Source of the DNA: RGIG5612 sp045599965
Lineage (GTDB): Bacteria > Bacillota > Clostridia > Lachnospirales > Lachnospiraceae
NCBI GenBank assembly: GCA_045599965.1
Contig: JAZRXA010000017.1
Span: 1-23,268 of the forward strand
Direction of reading: 5' to 3'
Length of the DNA stretch: 23,268 bases
Positions 8,721 through 16,134 of this stretch are shown piece after piece; within the stretch, counting starts at the first letter, position 1, and each line of letters starts with the position of its first letter. Both the position numbers and the translations under genes were made by a program. The notes beneath the pieces were generated by a model that worked only from the letters and a program-made list of their open reading frames with translations, made no database searches and was not told the DNA's origin.

Positions 8721-9851
8721 TTACTTTTCAAACTCATTTTTAGCACATTCAAGTGCTCTTGCTACTACTACATCCATATCGTAATATTTATATTCGCCAA
8801 GTCTTCCGCCAAAGATTACGTTTTCTAAAGCGTCTGCTTGAGCTTTATATTCTTCGTACATCTTATTGTTCTTATCATCATTAACTGGATAATAAGGTTC
8901 GTCGCCTAATTTCCACTCAGAACTATATTCTCTAGTAATAATTGTTTTAGGAAGATCGTTTCCTTCTTCATCTTTTCCAAACTCAAACCATTTATGCTCA
9001 ATAATTCTAGTCCACGGAGTTTCTCTATCAGTATAATTAACTGCAACATTTCCTTGGAAACTAGGAATATCTAAAGTTTCATTTTCAAAACGAAGACTTC
9101 TATATTCAAGAGTTCCTTTGTTGTAGTCAAAGAATTTATCTATTGGACCTGTATAAACTATTTTCTTCGCTTCCTTCATAAGTTCATCTTTATGTTCAAA
9201 AAAGTCATAGTTTAATTTAACTTCAATTCCATCTAAGATGTTTTCAACCATCTTTGTGTATCCACCTACAGGAATACCTTGGAACAAAGCATTAAAATAG
9301 TTATTATCAAAAGTAAATCTAACTGGTAATCTCTTGATAATAAATGCAGGAAGTTCTGTGCAGGCTCTGCCCCATTGTTTTTCTGTATAGCCTTTAACTA
9401 ATTTTTCATATATGTCAGTTCCTACAAGGCTAATAGCTTGCTCTTCTAAGTTTGCTGGCTCTCTTCCATTTAATTCTTTTAAGGCTTCGTTTTTTTGTTC
9501 TTCTATCTTTGCCTGTGCTTCTTCAGGCGTAACTACTCCCCACATTTTATTGAATGTATACATGTTAAAAGGAAGTGAATAAAGTTCACCTTTATAATTT
9601 GCAACTGGTGAATTTGTAAAGCGGTTAAACTTGCAAAACTGATTTAAGTAATTCCAAACTTCTCTATCGTTTGTATGGAAAATATGCGCACCATAAACAT
9701 GCACATTGATGCCTTCTTGTTTTTCAGTATAGATGTTTCCGCCTACGCCTTTTCTCTTATCAATTACTAAAACACTTTTGCCAGCCTCTTTAGCTTTTCT
9801 AGCAAAAATCGCGCCAAAAAGACCTGCTCCAACAACCAGATAATCGTACAT
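8721..9851 (-). CDS. glf: UDP-galactopyranose mutase
   Basis: This 376-residue flavoenzyme interconverts UDP-galactopyranose and UDP-galactofuranose in the cytoplasm. The Rossmann signature GAGLFG is at 8-13, followed by VIDKRKGVGGN (29-39). YGAHIFHTN (53-61), TEKQWG (156-161) and RLPVRFTFDNNYF (174-186) are hallmark UGM segments around the flavin and substrate. Length is normal for bacterial UGM. It is the first gene of the polysaccharide operon, with an extended -10 promoter upstream and GAGGA six bases before the ATG. It implies galactofuranose in the surface glycan, although no galactofuranosyltransferase can be singled out here. Confidence 0.96.
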   Translation of the reverse strand: MYDYLVVGAGLFGAIFARKAKEAGKSVLVIDKRKGVGGNIYTEKQEGINVHVYGAHIFHTNDREVWNYLNQFCKFNRFTNSPVANYKGELYSLPFNMYTFNKMWGVVTPEEAQAKIEEQKNEALKELNGREPANLEEQAISLVGTDIYEKLVKGYTEKQWGRACTELPAFIIKRLPVRFTFDNNYFNALFQGIPVGGYTKMVENILDGIEVKLNYDFFEHKDELMKEAKKIVYTGPIDKFFDYNKGTLEYRSLRFENETLDIPSFQGNVAVNYTDRETPWTRIIEHKWFEFGKDEEGNDLPKTIITREYSSEWKLGDEPYYPVNDDKNNKMYEEYKAQADALENVIFGGRLGEYKYYDMDVVVARALECAKNEFEK

Positions 9852-9898
9852 AATATGTCCTCATTTCCCCTATTTTTTTACATAGGTATAGATAATAA

Positions 9899-9929
9899 AT
9901 TATACCATAAATAATACAAGAATATGCAA
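9899..9929 (-). promoter_or_regulatory. Probable sigma-A extended -10 promoter for the polysaccharide operon
   Basis: On the minus strand TGGTATAAT gives a consensus -10 (9904-9899) with the TGn extension. A TTGCAT (9929-9924) lies 19 bases upstream as a weak -35, and the extended -10 may compensate for the long spacer. Transcription would begin near 9892 and give a short leader before glf. It sits back to back with the promoter of the toxin-antitoxin operon. Confidence 0.6.
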
Positions 9930-9940
9930 GAAAGTTGCTC

Positions 9941-9968
9941 TTGAAAATCTCTTCAATTAATATATAAT
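9941..9968 (+). promoter_or_regulatory. Probable sigma-A promoter of the RelB-PIN operon
   Basis: TTGAAA (9941-9946), a 16-base spacer and TATAAT (9963-9968) form a near-consensus vegetative promoter. The expected start, near 9975, falls inside the adjacent palindrome, so a bound repressor there would block initiation. Confidence 0.7.
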
Positions 9969-9970
9969 AT

Positions 9971-10007
9971 AAATACAAAATGTTTACTTTTGTATTTGTT
10001 TGTATTT
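9971..10007 (+). promoter_or_regulatory. Palindromic operator, probable RelB/DinJ autoregulatory site
   Basis: AAATACAAAA (9971-9980) and TTTTGTATTT (9988-9997) are a perfect 10-base inverted repeat around a 7-base spacer. The motif TTTGTATTT occurs again at 9999-10007, exactly 10 bases after its first occurrence at 9989-9997, which puts a third half-site on the same helix face. It lies between the -10 box and the ribosome-binding site of the antitoxin. Ribbon-helix-helix antitoxins normally repress their own operon through such sites; the binding itself is inferred. Confidence 0.65.
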
Positions 10008-10023
10008 TTTTGGAGGATATAAT

Positions 10024-10326
10024 ATGGCTGAACAAACACTTATTCAATTTAGAGCAGATAAAACACTTAAACAAGAAGTATCTGCAATTTATGAATCACT
10101 TGGCATGGACTTGCCAACGGCATTTCGTATGTTTATGGTACGTAGCAAAGTAGCTAGAGGTTTACCTTTTCCTGCTGTTATCCCTGAAAACACAATTACT
10201 CATGAAGAGGCTCTTTCTGCTTTTGAACAATTACGTAACCAAGCTTCTAATATTCCTGAAATGACGCTGGAAGAAATCAATGCCGAAATATCTGCTACTC
10301 GCGAAGAAAGAAAGGCTCGTAAATGA
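10024..10326 (+). CDS. RelB/DinJ family antitoxin
   Basis: A 100-residue antitoxin. The N-terminus (MAEQTLIQFRADKTLKQEV, then GMDLPTAFRMFM) is the ribbon-helix-helix DNA-binding fold of RelB/DinJ proteins. The C-terminal half, rich in Glu and Ala and ending EERKARK, would wrap and inhibit the toxin. I chose the ATG at 10024 because GGAGG lies 7 bases upstream; an in-frame TTG at 10000 lies in the operator and has no such site. The stop overlaps the toxin start (ATGA), the usual coupling in these modules. The partner is a PIN protein, not the RelE-type toxin best known for this antitoxin family. Confidence 0.88.
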   Translation: MAEQTLIQFRADKTLKQEVSAIYESLGMDLPTAFRMFMVRSKVARGLPFPAVIPENTITHEEALSAFEQLRNQASNIPEMTLEEINAEISATREERKARK

Positions 10327-10736
10327 AATATTATGCTGTTATTGATACTAATGTGATTGTTGCAGCTTTATTAACCAAAAATAAAGATTCTGCAACACTT
10401 CAAGTAATTAACTCAGTTTTTGAAGGAACGATTATCCCTCTTTATCATGAAAAAATACTTGAAGAATATAATGACGTTTTACATCGTCCTAAGTTTTTGC
10501 TCCAAGAAGAAACTATTCAATTAGTTTTAGATGCAATTAAACAATTTGGCATTGAGGTCTTTCCTCAACCATCTGGAGAAATTCTAATTGATATGGATGA
10601 TCTTATATTTTATGAAGTTGCTCTTGAAAAACGAGAAAGCTATGCTTATCTAGTTACTGGTAATAAGCAACACTACCCTATTAAAAATTTTATAGTAACT
10701 CCTTCAGAAATGATGGAAATCATACATCAATCTTGA
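10323..10736 (+). CDS. PIN-domain toxin (putative ribonuclease), COG1569-like
   Basis: A 137-residue PIN protein. AVIDTNVIVAALL gives the first active-site Asp (D8). E47/E48 and D92/D93 with E98 occupy the middle acidic positions. VTGNKQHYP (111-119) is the C-terminal motif, with Asn114 where many PIN nucleases have Asp; TGNK is common in this subfamily. PIN toxins are metal-dependent RNases that cleave tRNA, rRNA or mRNA. Start and antitoxin stop overlap as ATGA. The last nine codons fall within a 35-base sequence repeated exactly 1115 bases downstream. Family is sure; RNA target unknown. Confidence 0.87.
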   Translation: MKYYAVIDTNVIVAALLTKNKDSATLQVINSVFEGTIIPLYHEKILEEYNDVLHRPKFLLQEETIQLVLDAIKQFGIEVFPQPSGEILIDMDDLIFYEVALEKRESYAYLVTGNKQHYPIKNFIVTPSEMMEIIHQS

Positions 10737-10739
10737 TTT
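10705..10739 (+). repeat. 35-base direct repeat, copy 1 (3' end of the PIN toxin gene)
   Basis: Begins CAGAAATGATGG and ends CTTGATTT, covering the last codons and stop of the PIN gene. It matches 11820-11854 at every base. It contains two small inverted repeats: ATGAT/ATCAT around GGAA (10710-10723) and ATCAA/TTGAT around TC (10726-10737). After the exact block a weaker similarity continues for about 17 bases with one base gap. The pair brackets the MNT-HEPN cassette. Confidence 0.9.
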
Positions 10740-10819
10740 TAGAATTGTAACCTAAAAATAAGCCTTTAGTCTTTTGAACTTTTTTAGCACTTTGAATTTT
10801 TTTGATTCTTTCATCGCTC
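10737..10819. other. Short intergenic stretch between convergent PIN and HEPN genes
   Basis: This AT-rich stretch of 83 bases holds the end of repeat copy 1 and several T runs. A weak stem CTAAA/TTTAG (10752-10769) followed by T-rich sequence could help terminate the toxin transcript, but I see no strong hairpin. Confidence 0.4.
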
Positions 10820-11224
10820 CTATTTAAATATTTCTCTATCAATTAAAAACTGTTTAATGATTTCTTGAAATTCTTCTGCTCTTTTTATTTGTTGTTCAGC
10901 ATCCTCTTTAGATGCAATATAAAAATCTAAATAATCTGCTTTTTCTCTTTTTTCAGAAGCTAGTTTTATTATTTTGCTTACTTCTTTTGAGAACACTCCT
11001 GTCTTTACGTAATTTAGATTAAAGTAAGCAATTACCCCACTGTGTTTACTACTGTCAAATCCATCTAAAATATTAACTGCTCTCAAGGCATGAAACACAG
11101 CATAGTAAGCTCTATTAAGGGCATTTTTATATCTACTGTTTTTAAATAATAATTTTGCATCTTCAATTGCTTCAATACTGCATTCAAAACGATATTTTGA
11201 TAATTCTTTTAAGCCGTCTTCCAA
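10820..11224 (-). CDS. HEPN-domain protein, HepT-like toxin candidate
   Basis: This 134-residue all-helical protein has the HEPN motif NRAYYAVFHALRA, with R38 and H45 giving the R-x6-H arrangement of HEPN ribonucleases. It overlaps the upstream nucleotidyltransferase gene by 16 bases, the standard layout of MntA-HepT modules, in which the nucleotidyltransferase AMPylates and silences the HEPN RNase. The start is TTG: the protein has no internal Met, and GGAGGG lies 9 bases upstream of it. The long C-terminal helices (about 85-130) are Glu/Lys-rich. Activity as an RNase is family knowledge; some HEPN-MNT pairs have other roles. Confidence 0.85.
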   Translation of the reverse strand: MEDGLKELSKYRFECSIEAIEDAKLLFKNSRYKNALNRAYYAVFHALRAVNILDGFDSSKHSGVIAYFNLNYVKTGVFSKEVSKIIKLASEKREKADYLDFYIASKEDAEQQIKRAEEFQEIIKQFLIDREIFK

Positions 11225-11751
11225 AGTATTATACCCTCCTTTTTAATGTTTTTATAAAAAGGAAGTATATCCTTCTTTTTCGCATAATCATCAATATCTA
11301 TATCTATAACAGAAAATACTGAACCATATTCAAGTTCAAGATTTATTATAAAATCTATCATGTTGTCATGCATTTTTTTTGTATGTCCGCGTTCTAAAAA
11401 TATTGCAATATCTATATCTGAATCATCTGTTTGTGTACCTTTAGCATAAGAACCATACAAAACAATTTTTTTCAAATATTTACCATAGATTTTTTTGTAT
11501 TCTGGAATCATTTTTGAAAAAGCTTTTTTCATTTTTTTATTATTTGAGTTAAACTTTGTACTTTTTCTCCAGTTTTGATATTCTCCTGAAATTATTCTAT
11601 TATCTTTTGGGTAGGCAGTTCCCTTGGGAATAATCCATTGTTTTCCAATCTTTTCTCCATTTAGTCGACCATCAATTAATAGTCTTCTAATATTTCCTGG
11701 ATCTTTTCCTGTTATTTTTGAATATTCTGTTACAGTGTAAAAATCATTCAT
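11209..11751 (-). CDS. HTH-fused minimal nucleotidyltransferase, MntA-like antitoxin candidate
   Basis: A 180-residue fusion. Residues 1-45 (TVTEYSKITGKDPGNIRRLL, then GKQWIIP) form an excisionase/MerR-like helix-turn-helix. Residues 75-180 are a minimal nucleotidyltransferase with VLYGSYAKG and SDIDIAIF: G100, S101, D112, D114, and a third acid in VIDID (150-152). In MntA-HepT pairs this domain adds AMP to a Tyr near the HEPN active site. The N-terminal DNA-binding domain suggests that it also controls its own operon. AGGA lies 8 bases before the ATG, with a promoter upstream. Family is sure; regulation is inferred. Confidence 0.87.
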   Translation of the reverse strand: MNDFYTVTEYSKITGKDPGNIRRLLIDGRLNGEKIGKQWIIPKGTAYPKDNRIISGEYQNWRKSTKFNSNNKKMKKAFSKMIPEYKKIYGKYLKKIVLYGSYAKGTQTDDSDIDIAIFLERGHTKKMHDNMIDFIINLELEYGSVFSVIDIDIDDYAKKKDILPFYKNIKKEGIILWKTA

Positions 11752-11775
11752 GTTATTATATCCTTTTTTATTTTG

Positions 11776-11804
11776 ACTTTAACACCTTACCGTGTATATG
11801 TCAA
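11776..11804 (-). promoter_or_regulatory. Possible promoter of the MNT-HEPN operon
   Basis: On the minus strand a perfect TTGACA (11804-11799) is followed, after 17 bases, by TAAAGT (11781-11776), which matches the -10 consensus at four of six bases. The spacer contains ACAC-N6-GTGT (11782-11795, minor edge uncertainty), a possible small operator for the HTH domain. The weak -10 keeps confidence moderate. Confidence 0.5.
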
Positions 11805-11819
11805 TTATATTTATTTGCA

Positions 11820-11854
11820 CAGAAATGATGGAAATCATACATCAATCTTGATTT
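11820..11854 (+). repeat. 35-base direct repeat, copy 2 (orphan PIN-gene tail)
   Basis: Exact copy of 10705-10739 without the rest of the PIN gene in front of it. It is followed after 14 bases by the hairpin terminator at 11869. The simplest reading is that this is where the PIN transcript originally ended, and that the MNT-HEPN block now separates the gene from its terminator. Confidence 0.9.
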
Positions 11855-11868
11855 AGGATTACGACTTA

Positions 11869-11896
11869 AAAGGGCTCGCACTTTTGCGAGCCCTTT
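11869..11896 (-). terminator. Strong hairpin terminator, probably bidirectional
   Basis: GGGCTCGCA and TGCGAGCCC form a perfect 9-pair stem around CTTT. Three flanking A:T pairs on each side extend it to 12. On the minus strand it ends CCCTTTTAAG, and it begins 28 bases after the stop of the last gene of the dockerin operon. On the plus strand the following T-run is shorter (TTTG). Confidence 0.88.
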
Positions 11897-11923
11897 GTAG
11901 TTAATTATCTTTATCCAAATATT

Positions 11924-14900
11924 CTAGTAAACTATTACATCTTCCCTGTTCATAAATCTAACCATTCTAACAAGATCGGCAGCGTTTATTATTCCATCAT
12001 CATTAAAATCTCTTGAAACGAATGATTCTTCATCAACACCAATAATTGTTTTCATAGTTCTTACTAAATCCAAATTATTGATTTCACCATCACCATTAAC
12101 GTCTCCACCTTGGTATATACCTTTATGTGAAACCGAACTATGTTCATTACATAATTCACAATAGCCATCGTGATATTTATGTGTATGACGTTGTGATGGA
12201 TCTACAATAACCATAAATGGGGAAAATTCATTTACCATCATATTAACTGTTCCATCTTCTAAAACTGTTGCTGGTGTTGTTTCAATTTGTCCATCTGAAG
12301 ATCTTAAGTGCTTAATAGTTACTATATCGCCAGCAACAACGCCTTCGGGCATAAATGAAATTAATAATTTCTCATTTGGTTGTTCTGAAGATTTATATTC
12401 ACCATTAATAGAAACTTCAAAGCAGGCCTTAACTTCATTCTCTGTATCTTCTCCAACTAAAGTTTTATATGCATCACTTTCATTTGAAATTTCAGATACT
12501 GCGATTTGTGTTCCTTCGCTAATATTATCTCCTGACACAAATACATTTGTATTTTCATCCATCATGCCGACTCTATAATCACCAGCACTTAAATCAGCAT
12601 AAGAAACTTCGCCTTCCACGCCAAAGCCTTCTTTTTTCAAATTTTCTATATATACTATATATCTATTATCTATTACTGTTGTGGCTTTTCCGTTAGCATC
12701 TTTCGCCGAAATATACATTATTTGATAATTACCACAATACATTTCATTAAATATACCCGAATATACTCCTTCACCTTTTTCATAAATTTCATGATATTCT
12801 GGCCACTCCTGACGTGGAGATTTTACACCAATTGTTGCCTTTCTTCCATTCAGTGGTGAATCGTCAGAAATATTAATAGTCAATGCATCCCAAACATGCG
12901 GTGCAACATTTTTTTCATTTACTGAAATTGATGCGCCATCAATAACTGGTGCTTCATTATCTTCAAACGGTTCAATAGTAAATGCTAACTGAGAAAGGTC
13001 AACTGCTGGTAATTCTTCATTATACTCACCATATTCGCTATTATAAAGTGTAGAAGTATTTCCTATAACATCCGAAACCGAAATACTAACAACATCAATT
13101 GTGCCTACTCCATTTGCTTTTACTTCGCCTTCAATATATCCAGTTTGCTCATTATAATGTCCTGTAATATATCCTGTGTTATAGTCACCAATACTATTAA
13201 CAGAAACCGACGAATAGTTAATGCCAGTATCATCATCAACTTTTATTCTGAAAAATGCACTGGCTCCTACCTCTTCTACTTTGCCTGAAACGTAAAATGT
13301 TTCAGGATAAAATATAGGTCCTTGCGCATCTGATGAAGTCTCTACATATGCAAAAGTATTTGACATATCTATAGGAATAACTGTATCAGCCGTCCATGGG
13401 ATATATTCCGCATTATTCTCATCTACATACGCAATACTGCTTCCATCAGTAAACCATACTGTAATATTTTGTAATCCATTTTTACCAACAGTAGCATTTG
13501 CTGGGATATCCGCATTAAATGATTTAGGATCTTCTATCCATGCACTATCTCCCCAATAACTATCTCCATAATACTTTTCAACTTGAATACTCGTTATTTC
13601 TTTTCCTTGTGGTGCTTCAACATGGAATCCATAATATATTTGTTCTCCAAGTCTAGGATTTTTATTATTTATAGATGGGTAAGACACTACATTATTTAAT
13701 ACAATATCTGGATTCAATTCCATAGTAAAGTTTGCATTCGATAAATCTCGTGAATTTAATCCTCGCATTTCCAATTCTTCTGGTGATAAAGATTCATAAT
13801 CGTAACCTTTTGAATTGGTTATCACAGTTATATTTTCATAAATATCGCGCGCTACTATATCAACCACTCTATAATTTCCTGGTTTCTTACAAGCTATATC
13901 ACAATACCAATAACCATCTTTTCCTTTATATGCTGTTCCAAAAACACTACAATTAAATCCGGACCAAATATCATTAGGCGCATAAGATGCCGTAACAGAC
14001 ACTTCCATATCACTATCTTCTGGATCCTCAACATCTAATCTAAATCTTGCCCTTTGTGCATTAATTTTTCCATTTTCATCTGCATTAATAAGTTCAATAG
14101 AATTAATAGTTGGTGCATTATAATCTTCAATTCCATGTGCAACGGTAAAATTTACACAACTCAAATCTAAATAAATCACCTTATATCCCGGGAATATATT
14201 AGGAATAGTTGATAGAGTATTTGCGTCTTCAATTTTGTCATTAACAATACATATCTTATTTCCGTCAGACATAGTTAGCGGTAAACAAGCTATTTTTAGA
14301 TTTCCTGAAAATCTACCCTGGAATTGACATTCTAAATGGTTAACACCATAGCTTCGCTGATTTACACTATAATATATTCCACCTGCACTAATACATCTAT
14401 TATCTTCTGATAAAAGCATAATCGATGGTGTCGAAATACTTGCTGGTGCTTTAATATCCATAGAAACCATTACTGTTTCATTGTATGAATAAAAACTTTT
14501 TGCCGATTCGCTTGATGTCAAAAATTCGAAACCATTCGTATACTCTTGTGGTGTAATATTTACATTAAAATCTTTTGAAGCAACAAGCATCTTTTCTTTT
14601 GTATCATCGTTTTCTAAAAACAATTTAACTGTTAATACAGCCGTCTTCGCAGTTGAATTCTTATCAGACTTAATAATTAAGTTACTTGTTTGTTTATTTA
14701 TTTCAGCTGATACACACGCTTTATTGGATTCAACATCTAATAATACCGAATAACCCTTAATATTTATCGATGGGTACATCATTTGTAGAAATTGCGTATT
14801 TGCATATATCTGTAAATACTCTATTGTCTGTTCGCCTTTAAAAACAGCAAACGAATCTACCGAATCTCCATTAGAAGAATTTATAGAAAAACTCGTAATA

Positions 14901-15367
14901 TCGCTCAGTTCATACTCCTGAATTACTGGTGGATTAATAATTATCTTGTCTCCAAAACGCGTTATATCGATTTCTCCTGATGCAGACGTATTATTACCAA
15001 AAAGATGAATAAGCAAATAATATTTTGTATTTGCATCGAAGTTATAACCCATGCTAATCGAACTTGGGCCTCCACCGCCACCCACAGTCTCATAAGGCGT
15101 TCCTCCTTCAAAATCTTCATTCGGCTCACTTCCATCCAAAAATACATCAAATCTTATTGTTGACGGAGCTGCTATTGAATAATATCCGTCAGTCGTTGGA
15201 GTAAAAGAATATAAAATTTTATCTCCTTCACTTAAAGAAAAATTTGTTGTTATATGATTATCTTCATCAAATGATAATTCTTGCGTGCTATTTTCTGCAA
15301 AAACTACCATCGGCATCAATGAAATAATCATTATTACTGATAAAATAAATGCAATTATCTTTTTCAT
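11924..15367 (-). CDS. Large secreted Ig-like protein with C-terminal type I dockerin
   Basis: A 1147-residue protein with a Sec signal peptide (KKIIAFILSVIMIISLMP, cleavage after VVFA near 24). Residues 30-138 (FSLSEGDKILYSFTPTTDGY...) resemble a PPC-type beta domain. Several Ig-like beta domains follow, including similar units at about 417-515 and 805-905 that share GxYxxxxIxAxDxxG near their ends. HTHKYHDGYCELC (1061-1073) is a small His/Cys motif. The dockerin is at 1088-1138: GDVNGDGEINNLD, then DFNDDGIINAAD. No catalytic domain is recognised; the likely role is adhesive or structural. GAGGAGA precedes the ATG, which overlaps the cohesin gene stop (ATGA). This dockerin differs from the other four in the operon after each calcium loop. 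Confidence 0.88.
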   Translation of the reverse strand: MKKIIAFILSVIMIISLMPMVVFAENSTQELSFDEDNHITTNFSLSEGDKILYSFTPTTDGYYSIAAPSTIRFDVFLDGSEPNEDFEGGTPYETVGGGGGPSSISMGYNFDANTKYYLLIHLFGNNTSASGEIDITRFGDKIIINPPVIQEYELSDITSFSINSSNGDSVDSFAVFKGEQTIEYLQIYANTQFLQMMYPSINIKGYSVLLDVESNKACVSAEINKQTSNLIIKSDKNSTAKTAVLTVKLFLENDDTKEKMLVASKDFNVNITPQEYTNGFEFLTSSESAKSFYSYNETVMVSMDIKAPASISTPSIMLLSEDNRCISAGGIYYSVNQRSYGVNHLECQFQGRFSGNLKIACLPLTMSDGNKICIVNDKIEDANTLSTIPNIFPGYKVIYLDLSCVNFTVAHGIEDYNAPTINSIELINADENGKINAQRARFRLDVEDPEDSDMEVSVTASYAPNDIWSGFNCSVFGTAYKGKDGYWYCDIACKKPGNYRVVDIVARDIYENITVITNSKGYDYESLSPEELEMRGLNSRDLSNANFTMELNPDIVLNNVVSYPSINNKNPRLGEQIYYGFHVEAPQGKEITSIQVEKYYGDSYWGDSAWIEDPKSFNADIPANATVGKNGLQNITVWFTDGSSIAYVDENNAEYIPWTADTVIPIDMSNTFAYVETSSDAQGPIFYPETFYVSGKVEEVGASAFFRIKVDDDTGINYSSVSVNSIGDYNTGYITGHYNEQTGYIEGEVKANGVGTIDVVSISVSDVIGNTSTLYNSEYGEYNEELPAVDLSQLAFTIEPFEDNEAPVIDGASISVNEKNVAPHVWDALTINISDDSPLNGRKATIGVKSPRQEWPEYHEIYEKGEGVYSGIFNEMYCGNYQIMYISAKDANGKATTVIDNRYIVYIENLKKEGFGVEGEVSYADLSAGDYRVGMMDENTNVFVSGDNISEGTQIAVSEISNESDAYKTLVGEDTENEVKACFEVSINGEYKSSEQPNEKLLISFMPEGVVAGDIVTIKHLRSSDGQIETTPATVLEDGTVNMMVNEFSPFMVIVDPSQRHTHKYHDGYCELCNEHSSVSHKGIYQGGDVNGDGEINNLDLVRTMKTIIGVDEESFVSRDFNDDGIINAADLVRMVRFMNREDVIVY

Positions 15368-16134
15368 TTTTTTCTCCTCAAAAAATCAATTTTATCTCTA
15401 AAGGCAAAATATAAAACCACTAATATTACAACAACGCCAATCAAAATCCAAAGCCATAATAATGAACTACTTTGTTTTGTGCTATTGTCCTCCTTAGCAT
15501 TTTCTTTTTCATATTTCGCTGACGCTTTTTCAATTTTTTGTTCAATCTCATTTATTATTTCGTTATCTTCTTTTTCTATTTTTTCTTTATTATTCTTCGA
15601 AGATTTTATATCTGAATTTTTATTAACATCAAAATTTTGTTTCGTTTCCTTTTCTTGCTTTGAATTATCTTCTTTTGAATTTTTAATTGTTATACAACCT
15701 TTTTGAACCTTAAAATCAACTATTTGTTCATCAAAGTTACAAATGTTTCCTTTTCTATATGAGATTGAAACATCACTTTTACCTGAAGGTGCATCCTCTT
15801 TAATCTTAAAAACTGCAGTTGCAAACTTTCCATTATATTTACTATCGCCGAATGAAAACCAACTAATATTGTCATCAGAAATCATCCATGTACCTGAAGA
15901 AATTCCACTATGATTAATTTCTTTAAGTTCTAATACAGTTTCATCATAATCAACAGTAATAGTAAATGCTGCAATTCCAGGATTATCACTGAAAGAAAAG
16001 TCCACCTTTACTTCATCACCAGCTTTTGCCTTTTTAACATCACTAACTGATATTGTTGGCTCTGCTGCTTTTACCTTGATATTAAAGCTTAATGCAAGTA
16101 TGCATATTAATATTATTCCAAGTATTTTTTTCAT
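15364..16134 (-). CDS. Membrane-anchored single-cohesin protein (mini anchoring scaffoldin)
   Basis: This 256-residue protein has four parts: a signal peptide (1-24, ending KVKAAE), one cohesin domain (about 26-150), a highly charged Lys/Glu/Asn linker (151-222) and a C-terminal transmembrane helix (about 224-245) with the basic tail RDKIDFLRRKK. The cohesin shows the family pattern: ISVSDVKKAKAGDEVKVDF, NPGIAAFTITVDYDETVLEL, then FATAVFKIKEDAPSGKSDVSI. It has neither dockerin nor LPXTG motif, so it should stay in the membrane and present the cohesin outside. It sits among dockerin genes, overlapping both neighbours as ATGA, so its ligands are probably those dockerins. The cohesin call is strong; the partner choice is inferred. 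Confidence 0.9.
   Translation of the reverse strand: MKKILGIILICILALSFNIKVKAAEPTISVSDVKKAKAGDEVKVDFSFSDNPGIAAFTITVDYDETVLELKEINHSGISSGTWMISDDNISWFSFGDSKYNGKFATAVFKIKEDAPSGKSDVSISYRKGNICNFDEQIVDFKVQKGCITIKNSKEDNSKQEKETKQNFDVNKNSDIKSSKNNKEKIEKEDNEIINEIEQKIEKASAKYEKENAKEDNSTKQSSSLLWLWILIGVVVILVVLYFAFRDKIDFLRRKK

Noticed and set aside
10000..10023. Upstream TTG start for the antitoxin
   Set aside because: It would lie inside the operator and add residues encoded by the ribosome-binding site itself; the ATG at 10024 has GGAGG at proper spacing.
9852..10023. Riboswitch or attenuator in the glf leader
   Set aside because: The leader is only about 40 bases and shows no stem plus T-run.
9799..10074. 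Open frame of 91 codons on the minus strand across the glf start and the intergenic region
   Set aside because: It overlaps the glf start, both promoters and the operator, starts opposite the antitoxin gene and has no ribosome-binding site or recognisable sequence.
10705..11854. The 35-base repeats as ends of an insertion sequence
   Set aside because: They are direct, not inverted, no transposase lies between them, and one copy is part of a conserved gene.
15364..15440. Sortase LPXTG anchor or lipobox in the cohesin protein
   Set aside because: No LPXTG-like motif precedes the C-terminal helix, and Cys11 is not in a lipobox; simple transmembrane retention fits better.
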